A DNA stretch of 13,059 bases from Acidimicrobiaceae bacterium (GTDB taxonomy: Bacteria; Actinomycetota; Acidimicrobiia; Acidimicrobiales; RAAP-2), in the NCBI GenBank assembly GCA_003131665.1, contig PKWA01000096.1, forward strand, positions 284 through 13,342. The letters are read 5' to 3'. Shown in pieces: positions 1-6,946 of this stretch. The translations under genes were made by a program, and so were the position numbers. The first letter of the stretch is position 1. The number at the start of each line of letters is the position of its first letter. The notes under the pieces were generated by a model, which saw only the letters and a program-made list of their open reading frames with translations, had not been told where the DNA came from and made no database searches.

Positions 1-300
1 GTCGCGACCGTCGTAGCTGTTGGGAATGAGTAGCGCGTCGGGAACTCCGGTGGAAGAGATGAGCGACTGGATCGCCGACGCGACCGGCACGCCGGGCAGT
101 GCGCCGTCCAGCGCACCCACGTCGTAGAGCGTCGTCGCGCCGTACTCCCCGGCCTGGGCACTCAACGATCCCCCGTCGCCCCACGTCACGGCGGCGACGT
201 TCGTGGCCAACGTACGTGCGTGGCTCAAGAGTTCGAGCGACGCGGTCGAGAACGAGTCGCCGGAGGGCTCGGCGACGACCCAGAGAGTGGAAAGTGCCAT
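1..300 (-). CDS. etfA: Electron transfer flavoprotein alpha subunit, N-terminal 100 residues (runs off the left edge)
   Basis: The alpha subunit of the soluble EtfAB heterodimer carries FAD and passes electrons from flavin dehydrogenases (acyl-CoA, dimethylglycine, sarcosine types) towards the quinone pool. Only the N-terminal domain is present: it starts MALSTLWVVAEPSG, the usual alpha-subunit opening with an early VVAE strand, and remains open to base 1. The FAD-binding C-terminal domain lies outside the window. The ATG at 300-298 is chosen because a GGAG Shine-Dalgarno sits about six bases upstream (in the GGAGTAACTG spacer) and the domain begins there. It follows etfB by nine bases in the same direction, the standard etfBA operon order, so co-transcription and co-translation are expected. 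The assignment rests mainly on this pairing with an unmistakable etfB plus the N-terminal pattern. Confidence 0.9.
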   Translation of the reverse strand, partial: MALSTLWVVAEPSGDSFSTASLELLSHARTLATNVAAVTWGDGGSLSAQAGEYGATTLYDVGALDGALPGVPVASAIQSLISSTGVPDALLIPNSYDGRD

Positions 301-309
301 CAGTTACTC

Positions 310-1083
310 CTAGAGAACCTTGATCGATTCGAGGAATGCGACAACTTTTTGGGCGCCGTCACCTTCGTCGACGTACTTCTCGCCACCCTGGCGAGCCTCG
401 ACCGCCTCAACCGACACGATGACTTCGCGCGCGCCCACCTGGCCCACCTGGCCCTCGAGTCCGAGCTCGGCGACGCTGAGCACCTCGAGAGGCTTGGACT
501 TGGCGGCCATGATGCCCTTAAAGGACGCGTAGCGCGGTTCGACGACACCGGCCGTGACCGTCACGAGCGCGGGCAGCGGTGCAGTTATTTCGTCGAAGCC
601 CGCTTCCGTCTGGCGACTTACTTTGAGCGACGAACCTTCGACGGTGACGGCCTTGGCGAAGGTGATCGAAGGCAGTCCGAGCAACTCGGCCAGCTGCACG
701 GGCGTCGTGCCGGTATAACCGTCGGACGACTCGGTGGCGGCCAAGACCAGGTCGAAGCTGTCGCGGCGAATGACCGCAGCGAGCACCTTGGCGGTGCCGA
801 GCGCGTCACAGCCGCGCAGCGAATCGTCACTCACGATCACGGCCTTGGTCGCGCCCATGGCGAGCGCGTTGCGCAGACCCGCGACGTCCTGGGCCGAACC
901 CATTGACACGACGGTGACCTCGCCGCCGCCGGCTTTATCGACCAGTTGCAGGGCCATCTCGACGCCGTAGGTGTCGGCCTCGTCGAGGATCAGTTTGCCC
1001 GATCGGTTCAAATTGTTCGATGCGTCGAACGACTGGGGCGCGGCCGGGTCGGGTATCTGTTTTACGCATACGACGATGTTCAT
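310..1083 (-). CDS. etfB: Electron transfer flavoprotein beta subunit
   Basis: The 257-residue product is the AMP-binding beta subunit of EtfAB, normal in length. It opens MNIVVCVKQIPDP, with the conserved VKQIPDP segment (about residues 7-13), then LDEADTYGVEMAL (34-46), the nucleotide-loop region ATESSDGYTGTTP (116-128), and the subunit signature region PALVTV...EPRYASFKGIMAAKSKP (171-198). The ATG at 1083 matches family N-termini; a TTG nine bases further upstream would add only LLP in front. No Shine-Dalgarno precedes the ATG. Instead a TAGATT hexamer lies seven bases before it, the pattern of a leaderless transcript. etfA follows directly. The glycerophosphodiesterase gene ends 35 bases upstream on the same strand, so read-through from it is also possible. 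Its partner dehydrogenase is not shown by context; the dimethylglycine-dehydrogenase-like gene in this window is one biochemical candidate. Confidence 0.95.
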   Translation of the reverse strand: MNIVVCVKQIPDPAAPQSFDASNNLNRSGKLILDEADTYGVEMALQLVDKAGGGEVTVVSMGSAQDVAGLRNALAMGATKAVIVSDDSLRGCDALGTAKVLAAVIRRDSFDLVLAATESSDGYTGTTPVQLAELLGLPSITFAKAVTVEGSSLKVSRQTEAGFDEITAPLPALVTVTAGVVEPRYASFKGIMAAKSKPLEVLSVAELGLEGQVGQVGAREVIVSVEAVEARQGGEKYVDEGDGAQKVVAFLESIKVL

Positions 1084-1090
1084 GGGCAAC

Positions 1091-1096
1091 AATCTA
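1091..1096 (-). promoter_or_regulatory. Candidate -10 box (TAGATT) for a leaderless etfBA transcript
   Basis: On the minus strand TAGATT is followed by exactly seven bases (GTTGCCC) and then the etfB ATG. TANNNT placed 6-7 bases before a start codon is the hallmark of leaderless actinobacterial mRNAs, and etfB lacks a Shine-Dalgarno. No convincing -35 box was found at the normal distance. This is a sequence-pattern call only. Confidence 0.4.
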
Positions 1097-1118
1097 GGTC
1101 AATACCGGGCCGTACAAA

Positions 1119-1811
1119 TCAGGGCGTGTCGCCCGCGAGGAGGGCCAGCGCCATGGCCGGTTGGTCCGTGATGATGCTCCACACGCCCAGCGACGCCATG
1201 TCGGCAATGTCCTTGGACTCGTTCACCGTCCAGACGTTCAGTGCCATGTCGAGTTCTTCGGCCCGCTCTTGAATCGCTCGCGTCACCAAGGTGAAGTGCG
1301 GATTCAGTGCGCTCAGTTTTAATTCGTGGGCCCGATCGAGCGCCTCGGCAATCGGCCCCTTTCTCACGAGCCAGGCCACGTTCATGGCCGGATCGTAGGC
1401 CCGGGCGTGCACGCAGGTCGCCAGGTCAAAGCAGGAGATGACGACCGACGAGTGCGGACCGGCCCCGTGCACGACGTCGAGCACCGCGCGAACGAACGAG
1501 CCCGATTCGTCGTAGGTGGGCTCTCGTGGATCCTTTCTATTCTTTATCTCCACGTTGACCGTCACGCCCGCTAAGACCTCCAGGGCCTCACCGAGCGAAG
1601 GAACGTACGACGGCAGCTCCGCCGCGTTGGTGTGCGAGATCGCTCGACGGCCAATGGTGGGATCGTGATGGACAATGAGTGCCCCGTCGAGCGTGGGACG
1701 CACGTCGAGCTCGACTCCCCCCACGCCCAGGGCCACGGCGTCGCGAAAGGCCCCGAGCGTGTTCTCACGCTCGCGCAAGTGAGCTCCCCGGTGCGCAAAG
1801 ACCGCAGTCAC
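1119..1811 (-). CDS. Glycerophosphodiester phosphodiesterase (GDPD family)
   Basis: A 230-residue single-domain GDPD enzyme that would hydrolyse glycerophosphodiesters (deacylated phospholipids) to glycerol-3-phosphate and an alcohol. Visible family motifs are HRG at 7-9, ENT at 16-18, the metal-binding E34-L-D36 in VELDVRPTLDG, the catalytic HHD at 48-50 followed by PT, VNVEIKN further on as the third metal-ligand region, and a C-terminal LNVWTVNE strand and TDQP loop. Length is typical of cytoplasmic UgpQ-like enzymes. I see no signal peptide or membrane segment, so a cytoplasmic location is inferred. The start is GTG, chosen because HRG must sit near the N-terminus; the bases before it are pyrimidine-rich with no Shine-Dalgarno. 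The gene is divergent from whiB and lies upstream of etfBA on the same strand. Confidence 0.9.
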   Translation of the reverse strand: MTAVFAHRGAHLRERENTLGAFRDAVALGVGGVELDVRPTLDGALIVHHDPTIGRRAISHTNAAELPSYVPSLGEALEVLAGVTVNVEIKNRKDPREPTYDESGSFVRAVLDVVHGAGPHSSVVISCFDLATCVHARAYDPAMNVAWLVRKGPIAEALDRAHELKLSALNPHFTLVTRAIQERAEELDMALNVWTVNESKDIADMASLGVWSIITDQPAMALALLAGDTP

Positions 1812-1858
1812 GAGGAAAGTCGCCGTCGTGACCAGGAAGTACTGGGCTCCTTGGGCCC

Positions 1859-1888
1859 TAAATACCTGAAAAAACCCTTGTTTTCCAA
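1859..1888 (-). promoter_or_regulatory. Possible promoter for the phosphodiesterase gene
   Basis: On the minus strand TTGGAA (1888-1883) is separated by 18 bases from TATTTA (1864-1859). It overlaps the whiB promoter on the other strand, so the two transcription units would compete for polymerase. The -10 match is only moderate. Confidence 0.3.
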
Positions 1889-1906
1889 TTGTAATTTCAG
1901 TAGAAT
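1878..1906 (+). promoter_or_regulatory. Sigma-A-type promoter for whiB
   Basis: TTGTTT (1878-1883), a 17-base spacer, then TAGAAT (1901-1906). This lies in the most AT-rich stretch of the neighbourhood, 66 bases before the whiB ATG. The transcript would begin near 1913, giving a leader of about 60 bases. Spacing is optimal and both hexamers are good matches. Confidence 0.6.
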
Positions 1907-1914
1907 TTTCCTTC

Positions 1915-1924
1915 CACGTACGTG
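1915..1924. promoter_or_regulatory. Perfect 10-base palindrome CACGTACGTG at the predicted whiB start of transcription
   Basis: CACGTACGTG equals its own reverse complement and sits 2-12 bases downstream of the predicted +1. That position suits an operator that blocks initiation or promoter clearance. The binding protein is unknown; the site may be chance. Confidence 0.3.
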
Positions 1925-1972
1925 TTCAATCGGACTGAGCACGGCTACTACGTCCAAAGTTAGAGGATTTTC

Positions 1973-2272
1973 ATGTCGTTGATCTGGAACCGCACCCACG
2001 CCTGGGACGACTCCGACTGGCGTTCACTCGCCGCCTGTCGAGACACCGAACCTGAGCTGTTTTTCCCGGTCGGCACGACCGGGATGGCGACCGACCAGAT
2101 CGAGTCGGCCAAACGAGTCTGCGACCACTGCGACGCGCAAAAGGCCTGTCTCGAGTTCGCCCTCGCCACGAATCAGGAGTCGGGCGTCTGGGGCGGCACG
2201 ACCGAAGACGAGCGTCGCAAACTGCGCAAGCAGTGGCTCGCGGCTCGCCGACGCGCCTCGTCAACGAACTAG
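1973..2272 (+). CDS. whiB1: WhiB-family [4Fe-4S] regulator, WhiB1/WblE type
   Basis: A 99-residue actinobacterial WhiB-like protein. Four cysteines at C22, C50, C53 and C59 have the spacing C-x27-C-x2-C-x5-C, the same as mycobacterial WhiB1. The N-terminal part reads WRSLAACRDTEPELFFPVG, the conserved turn GVWGG is at 71-75 followed by TTEDERRKLR, and the tail is Arg-rich (WLAARRRA), as expected of the DNA-contacting end. Family members hold an O2/NO-sensitive cluster and bind the principal sigma factor to control transcription. The ATG is supported by a GAGGA Shine-Dalgarno at 1963-1967. The gene converges on a PdtaS-like kinase and their stop codons overlap on the palindrome CTAG. In M. tuberculosis whiB1 (Rv3219) also lies convergent to pdtaS (Rv3220c), which supports the WhiB1/WblE assignment over other WhiB paralogues. 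Confidence 0.93.
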   Translation: MSLIWNRTHAWDDSDWRSLAACRDTEPELFFPVGTTGMATDQIESAKRVCDHCDAQKACLEFALATNQESGVWGGTTEDERRKLRKQWLAARRRASSTN

Positions 2273-3753
2273 AGTCGCACGCTGAGCGGTACCGCGACGC
2301 GAACCAGCGTCCCGCCGCCATCCTCACCGGCCACGGAGTTCATCTCGATTTCGCCGTAGAGCTGGGCGCGGATAATGTCGCGCACGATTGAAAGACCGAG
2401 GCTAGTCGGCACGTCGAGTGAGAAGTTCTCTCCGAGTCCGCGTCCATTGTCGCGAATCTCGGCGACGGCCTGATCGTCCTCGATATAGAGGTTCAACGTC
2501 ACCACGCCCACGTGCTCGTTGTCCGCACCGCCAAAGTTGGTGAAGGCGTGTTCGACCGCGTTGGTCAACAGCTCCGCGAGGGCCACCGCGAGCGGCGTCG
2601 CGAGGTCGGTCGGCAACACCCCGAGGTTGCCGTTGACCACGATCTCCACCGGATGCAGCGCCAAGACCGTGTCTTCGACCAGCAGAACCAGCGAACGCAC
2701 GATCTCGTCAAAGACCACCTCTTCGCCCGGTTCGCGCGACAGCACTTCATGGACCACGGCAATTGAACGAATCCGTCGCTCGGCCTCGTTCAGCGCGATC
2801 TTCGTCTCGGCCTCTTCGCTGCGGCGAGCTTGGAGACGCAGCAAGGAAGAAATGGTCTGGAGGTTGTTTTTGACACGGTGATGGACTTCGCGCACGGCAG
2901 CCTCTTTATTCAAGACCACGCGATTGAGCTGACGCAAGTCAGAGACGTCACGTACGAGAATCAACACGCCCGTCACCTTCTGTCCGTCCTTCAGCGGCAC
3001 GCCATGAAGTTGGATCGCGATATCGTGGCCGACGTCGATCTCTTCCAGCGTAGGAATCCCGAACTCCAGCGAACGTTCGATGACCCGAGCGCGAACGCCA
3101 AGCTCACCGAGGGTGTGGCCCTCGGCCGAGGTGTAAATCCCGAGCCGGTGCAGGGCGTTGACGGCATTGGGCGTGGCGAATTCGACCTGACCGAGCCCGT
3201 CGAACAAGATGATGCCGTCGCCCACTCGCGGCAGGCCCGGGCCAGCCACGGCCTCTTCGCGGAAGGGAAAGGTGGCGTCCGCGACCATGTCGCAGAGTCG
3301 CTCAAAGACCGAAAGGTACGACTGCTCATAGAGCGAGGCCGAGCCGCGAAGGGGACCCTGGAGCCGGACCATGACCGCGACGACCTGGCCGTGGTAGCGA
3401 ACCGGCACGCACCACACCGGTACGGCATCGGCCACCTTCTCGATCGTTGCCTCGCCGACGACGCGCGTGCCACTGGTGAGGGCCTCGCGGACCAGGGGCC
3501 AACGGTCAGCTCGATGGGTCGAGCCCACGAGGTCATCGTTGATCAACGTCGTGCGGTTGTTTGGACGCATCTGACCCAAGACCACGAAGTACTCATCGCC
3601 ACGAACGGCGTCGTCGACTCTGGTCATGAGCAACATGTCGGAGAACGCCAGGTCCGCCAGGAGCGACCACGACGCCACGAGTCGAAGCAAGTGATCGGTC
3701 GCCGGCTCGTCGAGTTTCGTGTGAAGGGCTACGAGCTCGGCGAGAGTCGCCAC
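2269..3753 (-). CDS. pdtaS: PdtaS-like sensor histidine kinase (GAF-PAS-HisKA_2-HATPase_c)
   Basis: A 494-residue cytosolic kinase with no membrane segment. An N-terminal GAF-like domain covers about residues 5-160. A PAS-like domain covers about 178-272 (GIILFDGLGQVEFATPNAV onward, ending LILVRDVSDLRQLN). The dimerisation/phosphoacceptor segment REVHHRVKNNLQT at 288-300 carries the phosphorylated histidine (H291/H292) of the HisKA_2 class. The ATPase domain has its N box in AELLTNAVEHAF (393-404) and DNGRGLG at 435-441. In mycobacteria PdtaS phosphorylates PdtaR, an ANTAR RNA-binding antiterminator; no PdtaR gene is in this window. Start is GTG, with its G shared with the TAG stop of the upstream PHP gene (TAGTG), implying translational coupling. 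The architecture, N-terminal similarity to mycobacterial PdtaS, length and whiB neighbour agree. Confidence 0.92.
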   Translation of the reverse strand: MATLAELVALHTKLDEPATDHLLRLVASWSLLADLAFSDMLLMTRVDDAVRGDEYFVVLGQMRPNNRTTLINDDLVGSTHRADRWPLVREALTSGTRVVGEATIEKVADAVPVWCVPVRYHGQVVAVMVRLQGPLRGSASLYEQSYLSVFERLCDMVADATFPFREEAVAGPGLPRVGDGIILFDGLGQVEFATPNAVNALHRLGIYTSAEGHTLGELGVRARVIERSLEFGIPTLEEIDVGHDIAIQLHGVPLKDGQKVTGVLILVRDVSDLRQLNRVVLNKEAAVREVHHRVKNNLQTISSLLRLQARRSEEAETKIALNEAERRIRSIAVVHEVLSREPGEEVVFDEIVRSLVLLVEDTVLALHPVEIVVNGNLGVLPTDLATPLAVALAELLTNAVEHAFTNFGGADNEHVGVVTLNLYIEDDQAVAEIRDNGRGLGENFSLDVPTSLGLSIVRDIIRAQLYGEIEMNSVAGEDGGGTLVRVAVPLSVRL

Positions 3754-4628
3754 TAGCTCACTCGCAGGGGAATCATCTGACGTTGGCGCTTCGTGTACGA
3801 GGCCACCTCGTGCACTCCGCGTGACTCGAGCATCGTCGCGAGGTCACCGACGCGTTCGCCCACTCGTTCGTTATGGTGCGCGTCCGATGCCGTCGTAAAC
3901 GTGAGACCTTTGGCGACCAGTCGATCGAGGAAACCTTCGGCCGGATACTGTTCGCCGACGGGCTTGGCCCAACCGGCCGACGAGCACTCCATGGAGACGC
4001 CGTCCTTCGCCGCCGACTCGGCCATCGCGTCCCAGGTGTCCGCGGGGTTGCTGGCGAAGAACCCAGCGACCTTGATGAGATCCGGGTGCGCGAGCACGTC
4101 CACCGCGTTCGACGCGCACAGCTCGTCGATGGCGACGGCGTAGTCCTTCCAGCACTTATCGACGTCACGCACGTGCCATTCATTGAGGTCGACGTCGCTC
4201 TCGTAGTCGTCTAAGTGCCACGTGCCGAGCCAGTGGACCGATCCGATCAGGACGTCAAAGGGATACTGCGCCAGTAGTTCGGACACCGGGCCCATCTGGT
4301 CCTTGTAGTAGTCGACTTCAAGTCCGATCTTCACCGGAAGGCCCTCGTCCTTGGCCCGTTGAGCCAGCGTGACGTACTCCTCGAGTGAGTTGCGCGCGTG
4401 AAAGTCCCAGTACGCGGCCATGGTCTTGCTCGTCGGTTCGTGACCGTAGCGTTCCCAAAATGGCCCCACGACTGAAGCGACGTCGACAAATCGGTGCGAG
4501 TGCTCGGTCAGGGCCAGTTCGTTGACGCCGTGGCGGGCGGCCTCGTCGCAGTACGCGGCGATCTGATCGAGTCGAAACCACACCGAGGACTCTTCGTGGG
4601 GCCACAGATGCAGGTGGTAGTCAATCAC
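3753..4628 (-). CDS. PHP-domain phosphatase, histidinol-phosphatase-like
   Basis: A 291-residue PHP-family metal-dependent phosphoesterase with the complete metal-ligand set: H5 and H7 in DYHLHLW, E42-H43 and H45 in TEHSH, E104 in GLEVDYY, H132 in GSVHWLG, H181 in LAHPD, and D249 and H251 in TASDAHH. The segment ECSSAGWAKPVGEQYP (about 214-229) resembles the S-x-G-x-x-K-P-x-x-E-x-Y-P region of HisJ/HisK histidinol-phosphate phosphatases, so that is the best-fitting activity. The exact substrate is not proven, as no other his gene is nearby. Start is GTG, six bases after the DUF3107 stop; the HxH motif right at the N-terminus supports it, though no Shine-Dalgarno is visible. Its stop overlaps the kinase start by one base. 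Most actinobacteria are thought to use an HisN-type phosphatase for histidine, which makes the real role here open. Confidence 0.82.
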   Translation of the reverse strand: MIDYHLHLWPHEESSVWFRLDQIAAYCDEAARHGVNELALTEHSHRFVDVASVVGPFWERYGHEPTSKTMAAYWDFHARNSLEEYVTLAQRAKDEGLPVKIGLEVDYYKDQMGPVSELLAQYPFDVLIGSVHWLGTWHLDDYESDVDLNEWHVRDVDKCWKDYAVAIDELCASNAVDVLAHPDLIKVAGFFASNPADTWDAMAESAAKDGVSMECSSAGWAKPVGEQYPAEGFLDRLVAKGLTFTTASDAHHNERVGERVGDLATMLESRGVHEVASYTKRQRQMIPLRVS

Positions 4629-4634
4629 GAAGAG

Positions 4635-4868
4635 TTAGGCCGCGCCGAATCCCACGACGCGCTCGCTGCCGGGCGTGCCCAGTTCCACGTACGAGATCCG
4701 CTGGGCCGGCACGCCGACCCGACGGCCCTTGCGATCGGTTAGCCAGAGCACCGTATCCGAGGTGAGTGCCGCTTCGACCTCTTTCATCACCTTGTCGCGA
4801 TCGGCGTCATCGGGCAGGTCGACGTCAATCTCCTTCATTGACTGGACAATGCCAATACGAATATCCAT
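4635..4868 (-). CDS. DUF3107 family protein (mycobacterial TB9.4 type)
   Basis: A 77-residue actinobacterial protein of unknown function. It begins MDIRIGIVQSMKEIDVDL, has a central helix (ADRDKVMKEVEAAL), then VLWLTDRKGRRVGVPAQRISYVELG and ends with a VVGFG motif, which together make the DUF3107 pattern. No cysteines, membrane segment or signal peptide are seen. A longer reading frame exists upstream, but this ATG has an AGGAGA Shine-Dalgarno about eight bases away and matches family N-termini. It is the first gene of the DUF3107-PHP-kinase run; its promoter must lie in the short gap to, or inside, the divergent dNTPase gene. In M. tuberculosis the homologue Rv3208A lies in the same chromosomal neighbourhood as whiB1 and pdtaS. 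Confidence 0.88.
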   Translation of the reverse strand: MDIRIGIVQSMKEIDVDLPDDADRDKVMKEVEAALTSDTVLWLTDRKGRRVGVPAQRISYVELGTPGSERVVGFGAA

Positions 4869-4901
4869 GACGGCTCTCCTGAAACGTGGACGACTGAACC
4901 C

Positions 4902-6086
4902 ATGATACGGCTCTGGGGCATGATGAAGCACGTGAGCGAAGAACCCATCTCAGATCGCGCCCGTCGTTGGGCCGCGACGATGGGGGGCTACGAGGGCGCT
5001 CTCGACGACGTCACGGTCGCGCACCAAGACTCGCGCGCGAGCATCGGTCCCTTCGCCGCAAGCGACGCGCCGTTAGCGGGCCCGCTTCGCCAGCGCGAAG
5101 TGCAGCTCGACGCGCTCATGGCCCCTGGCGCGACGAGGAGTGAGGCGGCGGGCCATCGGGTCAGAGAAGAAGAGCCGGACGAGTTTCGCACCTGCTTTGA
5201 ACGTGATCGCGATCGCATCTTGCACTCCAGTGCGTTTCGTCGACTGGCCGGCAAAACTCAGGTCTTCATCTTTCCCGACGACCACATGCGAACGCGTCTG
5301 ACCCACGCGCTCGAGGTGGCCCAAGTCGCGACCGGTGTCGCTCGACCGCTTGGGCTCAATGTCGCCTTAACCGAAGCGATCGCGCTCGGCCACGACTGCG
5401 GGCACGGGCCCGGAGGGCACGCCAGCGAAGAGGCGCTCGACCCTTTTGTCGAAGGCGGTTTCGACCACGCCACCTGGGGAGCCGACGTGTCCTTGCTGCC
5501 ACTCAATCTCTGTCTCGAGACGTTGGACGGCGTGCGAAATCACTCGTGGGCCCGACCGGCTCCGAGCACCCCCGAGGGCGAAGTGGTCTCGTGGGCCGAT
5601 CGTGTGGCGTACGTCTGTCACGACTTCGAAGACGCCGTCTCGGCGGGCATCGTCGACACCGAAGAGTTGCCCGCGCTCGTACGCGAACGTTGCGGCGTCC
5701 GGCGAGGTCAACAGTTGGGCGCGTTTATCAACGCCATGATCCGCACCGTTAATTCAACGGGCGTCATCGGCATGGACGCGTTTCACGCAGAAGCGTTGGC
5801 CGCCTTTCGAGCGTTCAACTACGACGCGATCTACCTGCGAGGGGCGTCGCGCCATCAAGCCTCGGCCGTTACGGGCATGTTGCGCGCGCTCGTGGAGTTC
5901 TACAGCCTTCACCCCGAACTCATTCCCGACGTGGCCGCGCGGGAACGTGAGAGTGACACGCCAGCGCTGGCCCTGCACGACGCGGTGGAGTACGTGGCGG
6001 GAATGACGGATCGCTACGCGTGTCGCAGCGCGCTCACCCACCTCGACTGGCCCGTTGACCTTCTGCCGACGGGGATCGATCGTTAG
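4902..6086 (+). CDS. dgt: HD-domain deoxynucleoside triphosphate triphosphohydrolase (Dgt-like)
   Basis: Up to 394 residues. Dgt-type enzymes hydrolyse dNTPs to a nucleoside plus tripolyphosphate and so adjust the dNTP pool. The core begins with ATRSEAAGHR and FERDRDRILHSSAFRRLAGK (about residues 99-118, shared with Dgt). The HD metal site follows: H135 in LTHALEVAQ, H164-D165 in GHDCGHGPGGH, and D233 in WADRVAYVCHDFEDA. The start is uncertain: ATG at 4902, 4920 and 4923, GTG at 4932 and ATG at 4980 are all in frame and none has a convincing Shine-Dalgarno. Any of these leaves roughly 45-70 residues before the conserved core, somewhat long for the family. It is divergent from DUF3107 with only 33 bases between the outermost starts, and its 3' end overlaps the convergent dehydrogenase gene by four bases. 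Confidence 0.85.
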   Translation: MIRLWGMMKHVSEEPISDRARRWAATMGGYEGALDDVTVAHQDSRASIGPFAASDAPLAGPLRQREVQLDALMAPGATRSEAAGHRVREEEPDEFRTCFERDRDRILHSSAFRRLAGKTQVFIFPDDHMRTRLTHALEVAQVATGVARPLGLNVALTEAIALGHDCGHGPGGHASEEALDPFVEGGFDHATWGADVSLLPLNLCLETLDGVRNHSWARPAPSTPEGEVVSWADRVAYVCHDFEDAVSAGIVDTEELPALVRERCGVRRGQQLGAFINAMIRTVNSTGVIGMDAFHAEALAAFRAFNYDAIYLRGASRHQASAVTGMLRALVEFYSLHPELIPDVAARERESDTPALALHDAVEYVAGMTDRYACRSALTHLDWPVDLLPTGIDR

Positions 6087-6928
6087 GGCTTCGTCGCTCC
6101 CATAAGGTCGAACTTCATCGGCGGTCCCCCACGCATCCAATCGAGACGCAGCTCGGTGGTTCGAGTCGCCGAGCGCTCGTGAGGAAGAATCCAAAACTGC
6201 TTGGTGCGCACCGCGTTCTCTACGGCCGCGGCGACATCGGCCGCGTCGATGCCCGCGTTCACCGCGGCCGCGGCCATGTCGCGAATCACCGCCGAGGTCG
6301 GGTCTTCGTTGTAGCTGACGAGTTCGCGAGGCATGTTGCGATGCGACTCATGAATTCGGGTCTTGACGAATCCCGGACAGAGTACCGACACCCCGACGTT
6401 CGAGCCCATGAGCAGCAGCTCTTGAAAGAGCGACTCCGAAAGCCCCACGACGGCGAACTTGGCCGCGCAGTAGGGTCCCATGCCCGGAGCGCCGCCGAGA
6501 CCGGCCAGCGACGCGGTGTTGACGACGTGTCCCTCGTTCTGCTCCATGAAAACGGGGACGAAGGCGTTGAGCCCGTAGATGACGCCATTGAGGTCGACGT
6601 CCAACACCCACTTCCACACCTTGGTCGGCGTGCCAATGGTGGCGCCCGCCGCAACCCCGGCGTTGTTAAAGACCACGTGTGCTGCGCCGAACTCCTTCAA
6701 AGCGGCGTCGCGCAGCGCGATGACGTCATCTTCTTTCGTCACGTCGGTCGGAACACCGATGACCTTGGCCCCGTCCGCCTTGAGGTCCTTGACGACGCCC
6801 TTTAGGGTGGCCTCTTCGATGTCGCCAAGCACAAGGTTGACGCCGGACTCTGCGAAGCGCTTCGCCGTCGCCAGTCCGATCCCGCTCGCTCCGCCCGTGA
6901 TCACCGCCGTCTTGCCTTCTAACTCCAT
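6083..6928 (-). CDS. Short-chain dehydrogenase/reductase (classical SDR)
   Basis: A 281-residue classical SDR with the Rossmann loop TGGASGIG (11-18), D36 at the end of the second strand (LVLGDIE), NNAG at 88-91, N114, S140, and the catalytic Y153-x3-K157 in GPYCAAKFAV. An acid at position 36 and no adjacent Arg suggests NAD(H) rather than NADP(H); this is inference. The C-terminal extension after the core (WILPHE..., then LDWMRGGPPMKFD) is typical of SDRs acting on bulky lipid or hydroxy/keto substrates, but the substrate cannot be named. The ATG has a strong purine-rich Shine-Dalgarno (GAGGGGGGAAC). It begins 18 bases after the mrp stop on the same strand, so co-transcription is likely without an obvious functional link. 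Its TAA stop overlaps the dNTPase TAG stop on the opposite strand. Confidence 0.92.
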   Translation of the reverse strand: MELEGKTAVITGGASGIGLATAKRFAESGVNLVLGDIEEATLKGVVKDLKADGAKVIGVPTDVTKEDDVIALRDAALKEFGAAHVVFNNAGVAAGATIGTPTKVWKWVLDVDLNGVIYGLNAFVPVFMEQNEGHVVNTASLAGLGGAPGMGPYCAAKFAVVGLSESLFQELLLMGSNVGVSVLCPGFVKTRIHESHRNMPRELVSYNEDPTSAVIRDMAAAAVNAGIDAADVAAAVENAVRTKQFWILPHERSATRTTELRLDWMRGGPPMKFDLMGATKP

Positions 6929-6946
6929 GTTCCCCCCTCGAGGTGA

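Noticed and set aside
220..906. Long plus-strand frame opposite etfB
   Set aside because: It is antisense to a clear etfB coding frame, has no recognisable motif and is Arg/Asp/Gly/His-rich as expected for the complement of GC-rich coding DNA.
1122..1134. GGGCG-TGT-CGCCC hairpin at the end of the phosphodiesterase gene, considered as a terminator
   Set aside because: On the transcribed minus strand it lies before the stop codon and is not followed by a T run, so an intrinsic terminator is not supported.
2830..3756. 308-codon plus-strand frame opposite the PdtaS-like kinase
   Set aside because: The minus strand carries ordered GAF, PAS, HisKA_2 and ATPase motifs. The plus frame shows no domain and is a codon-structure shadow.
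4902..6086. Dgt-like dNTPase as an anti-phage defence gene
   Set aside because: Dgt homologues can deplete dNTPs during infection, but neighbours are housekeeping genes and there are no mobility or defence genes here; a pool-maintenance role is the simpler reading.
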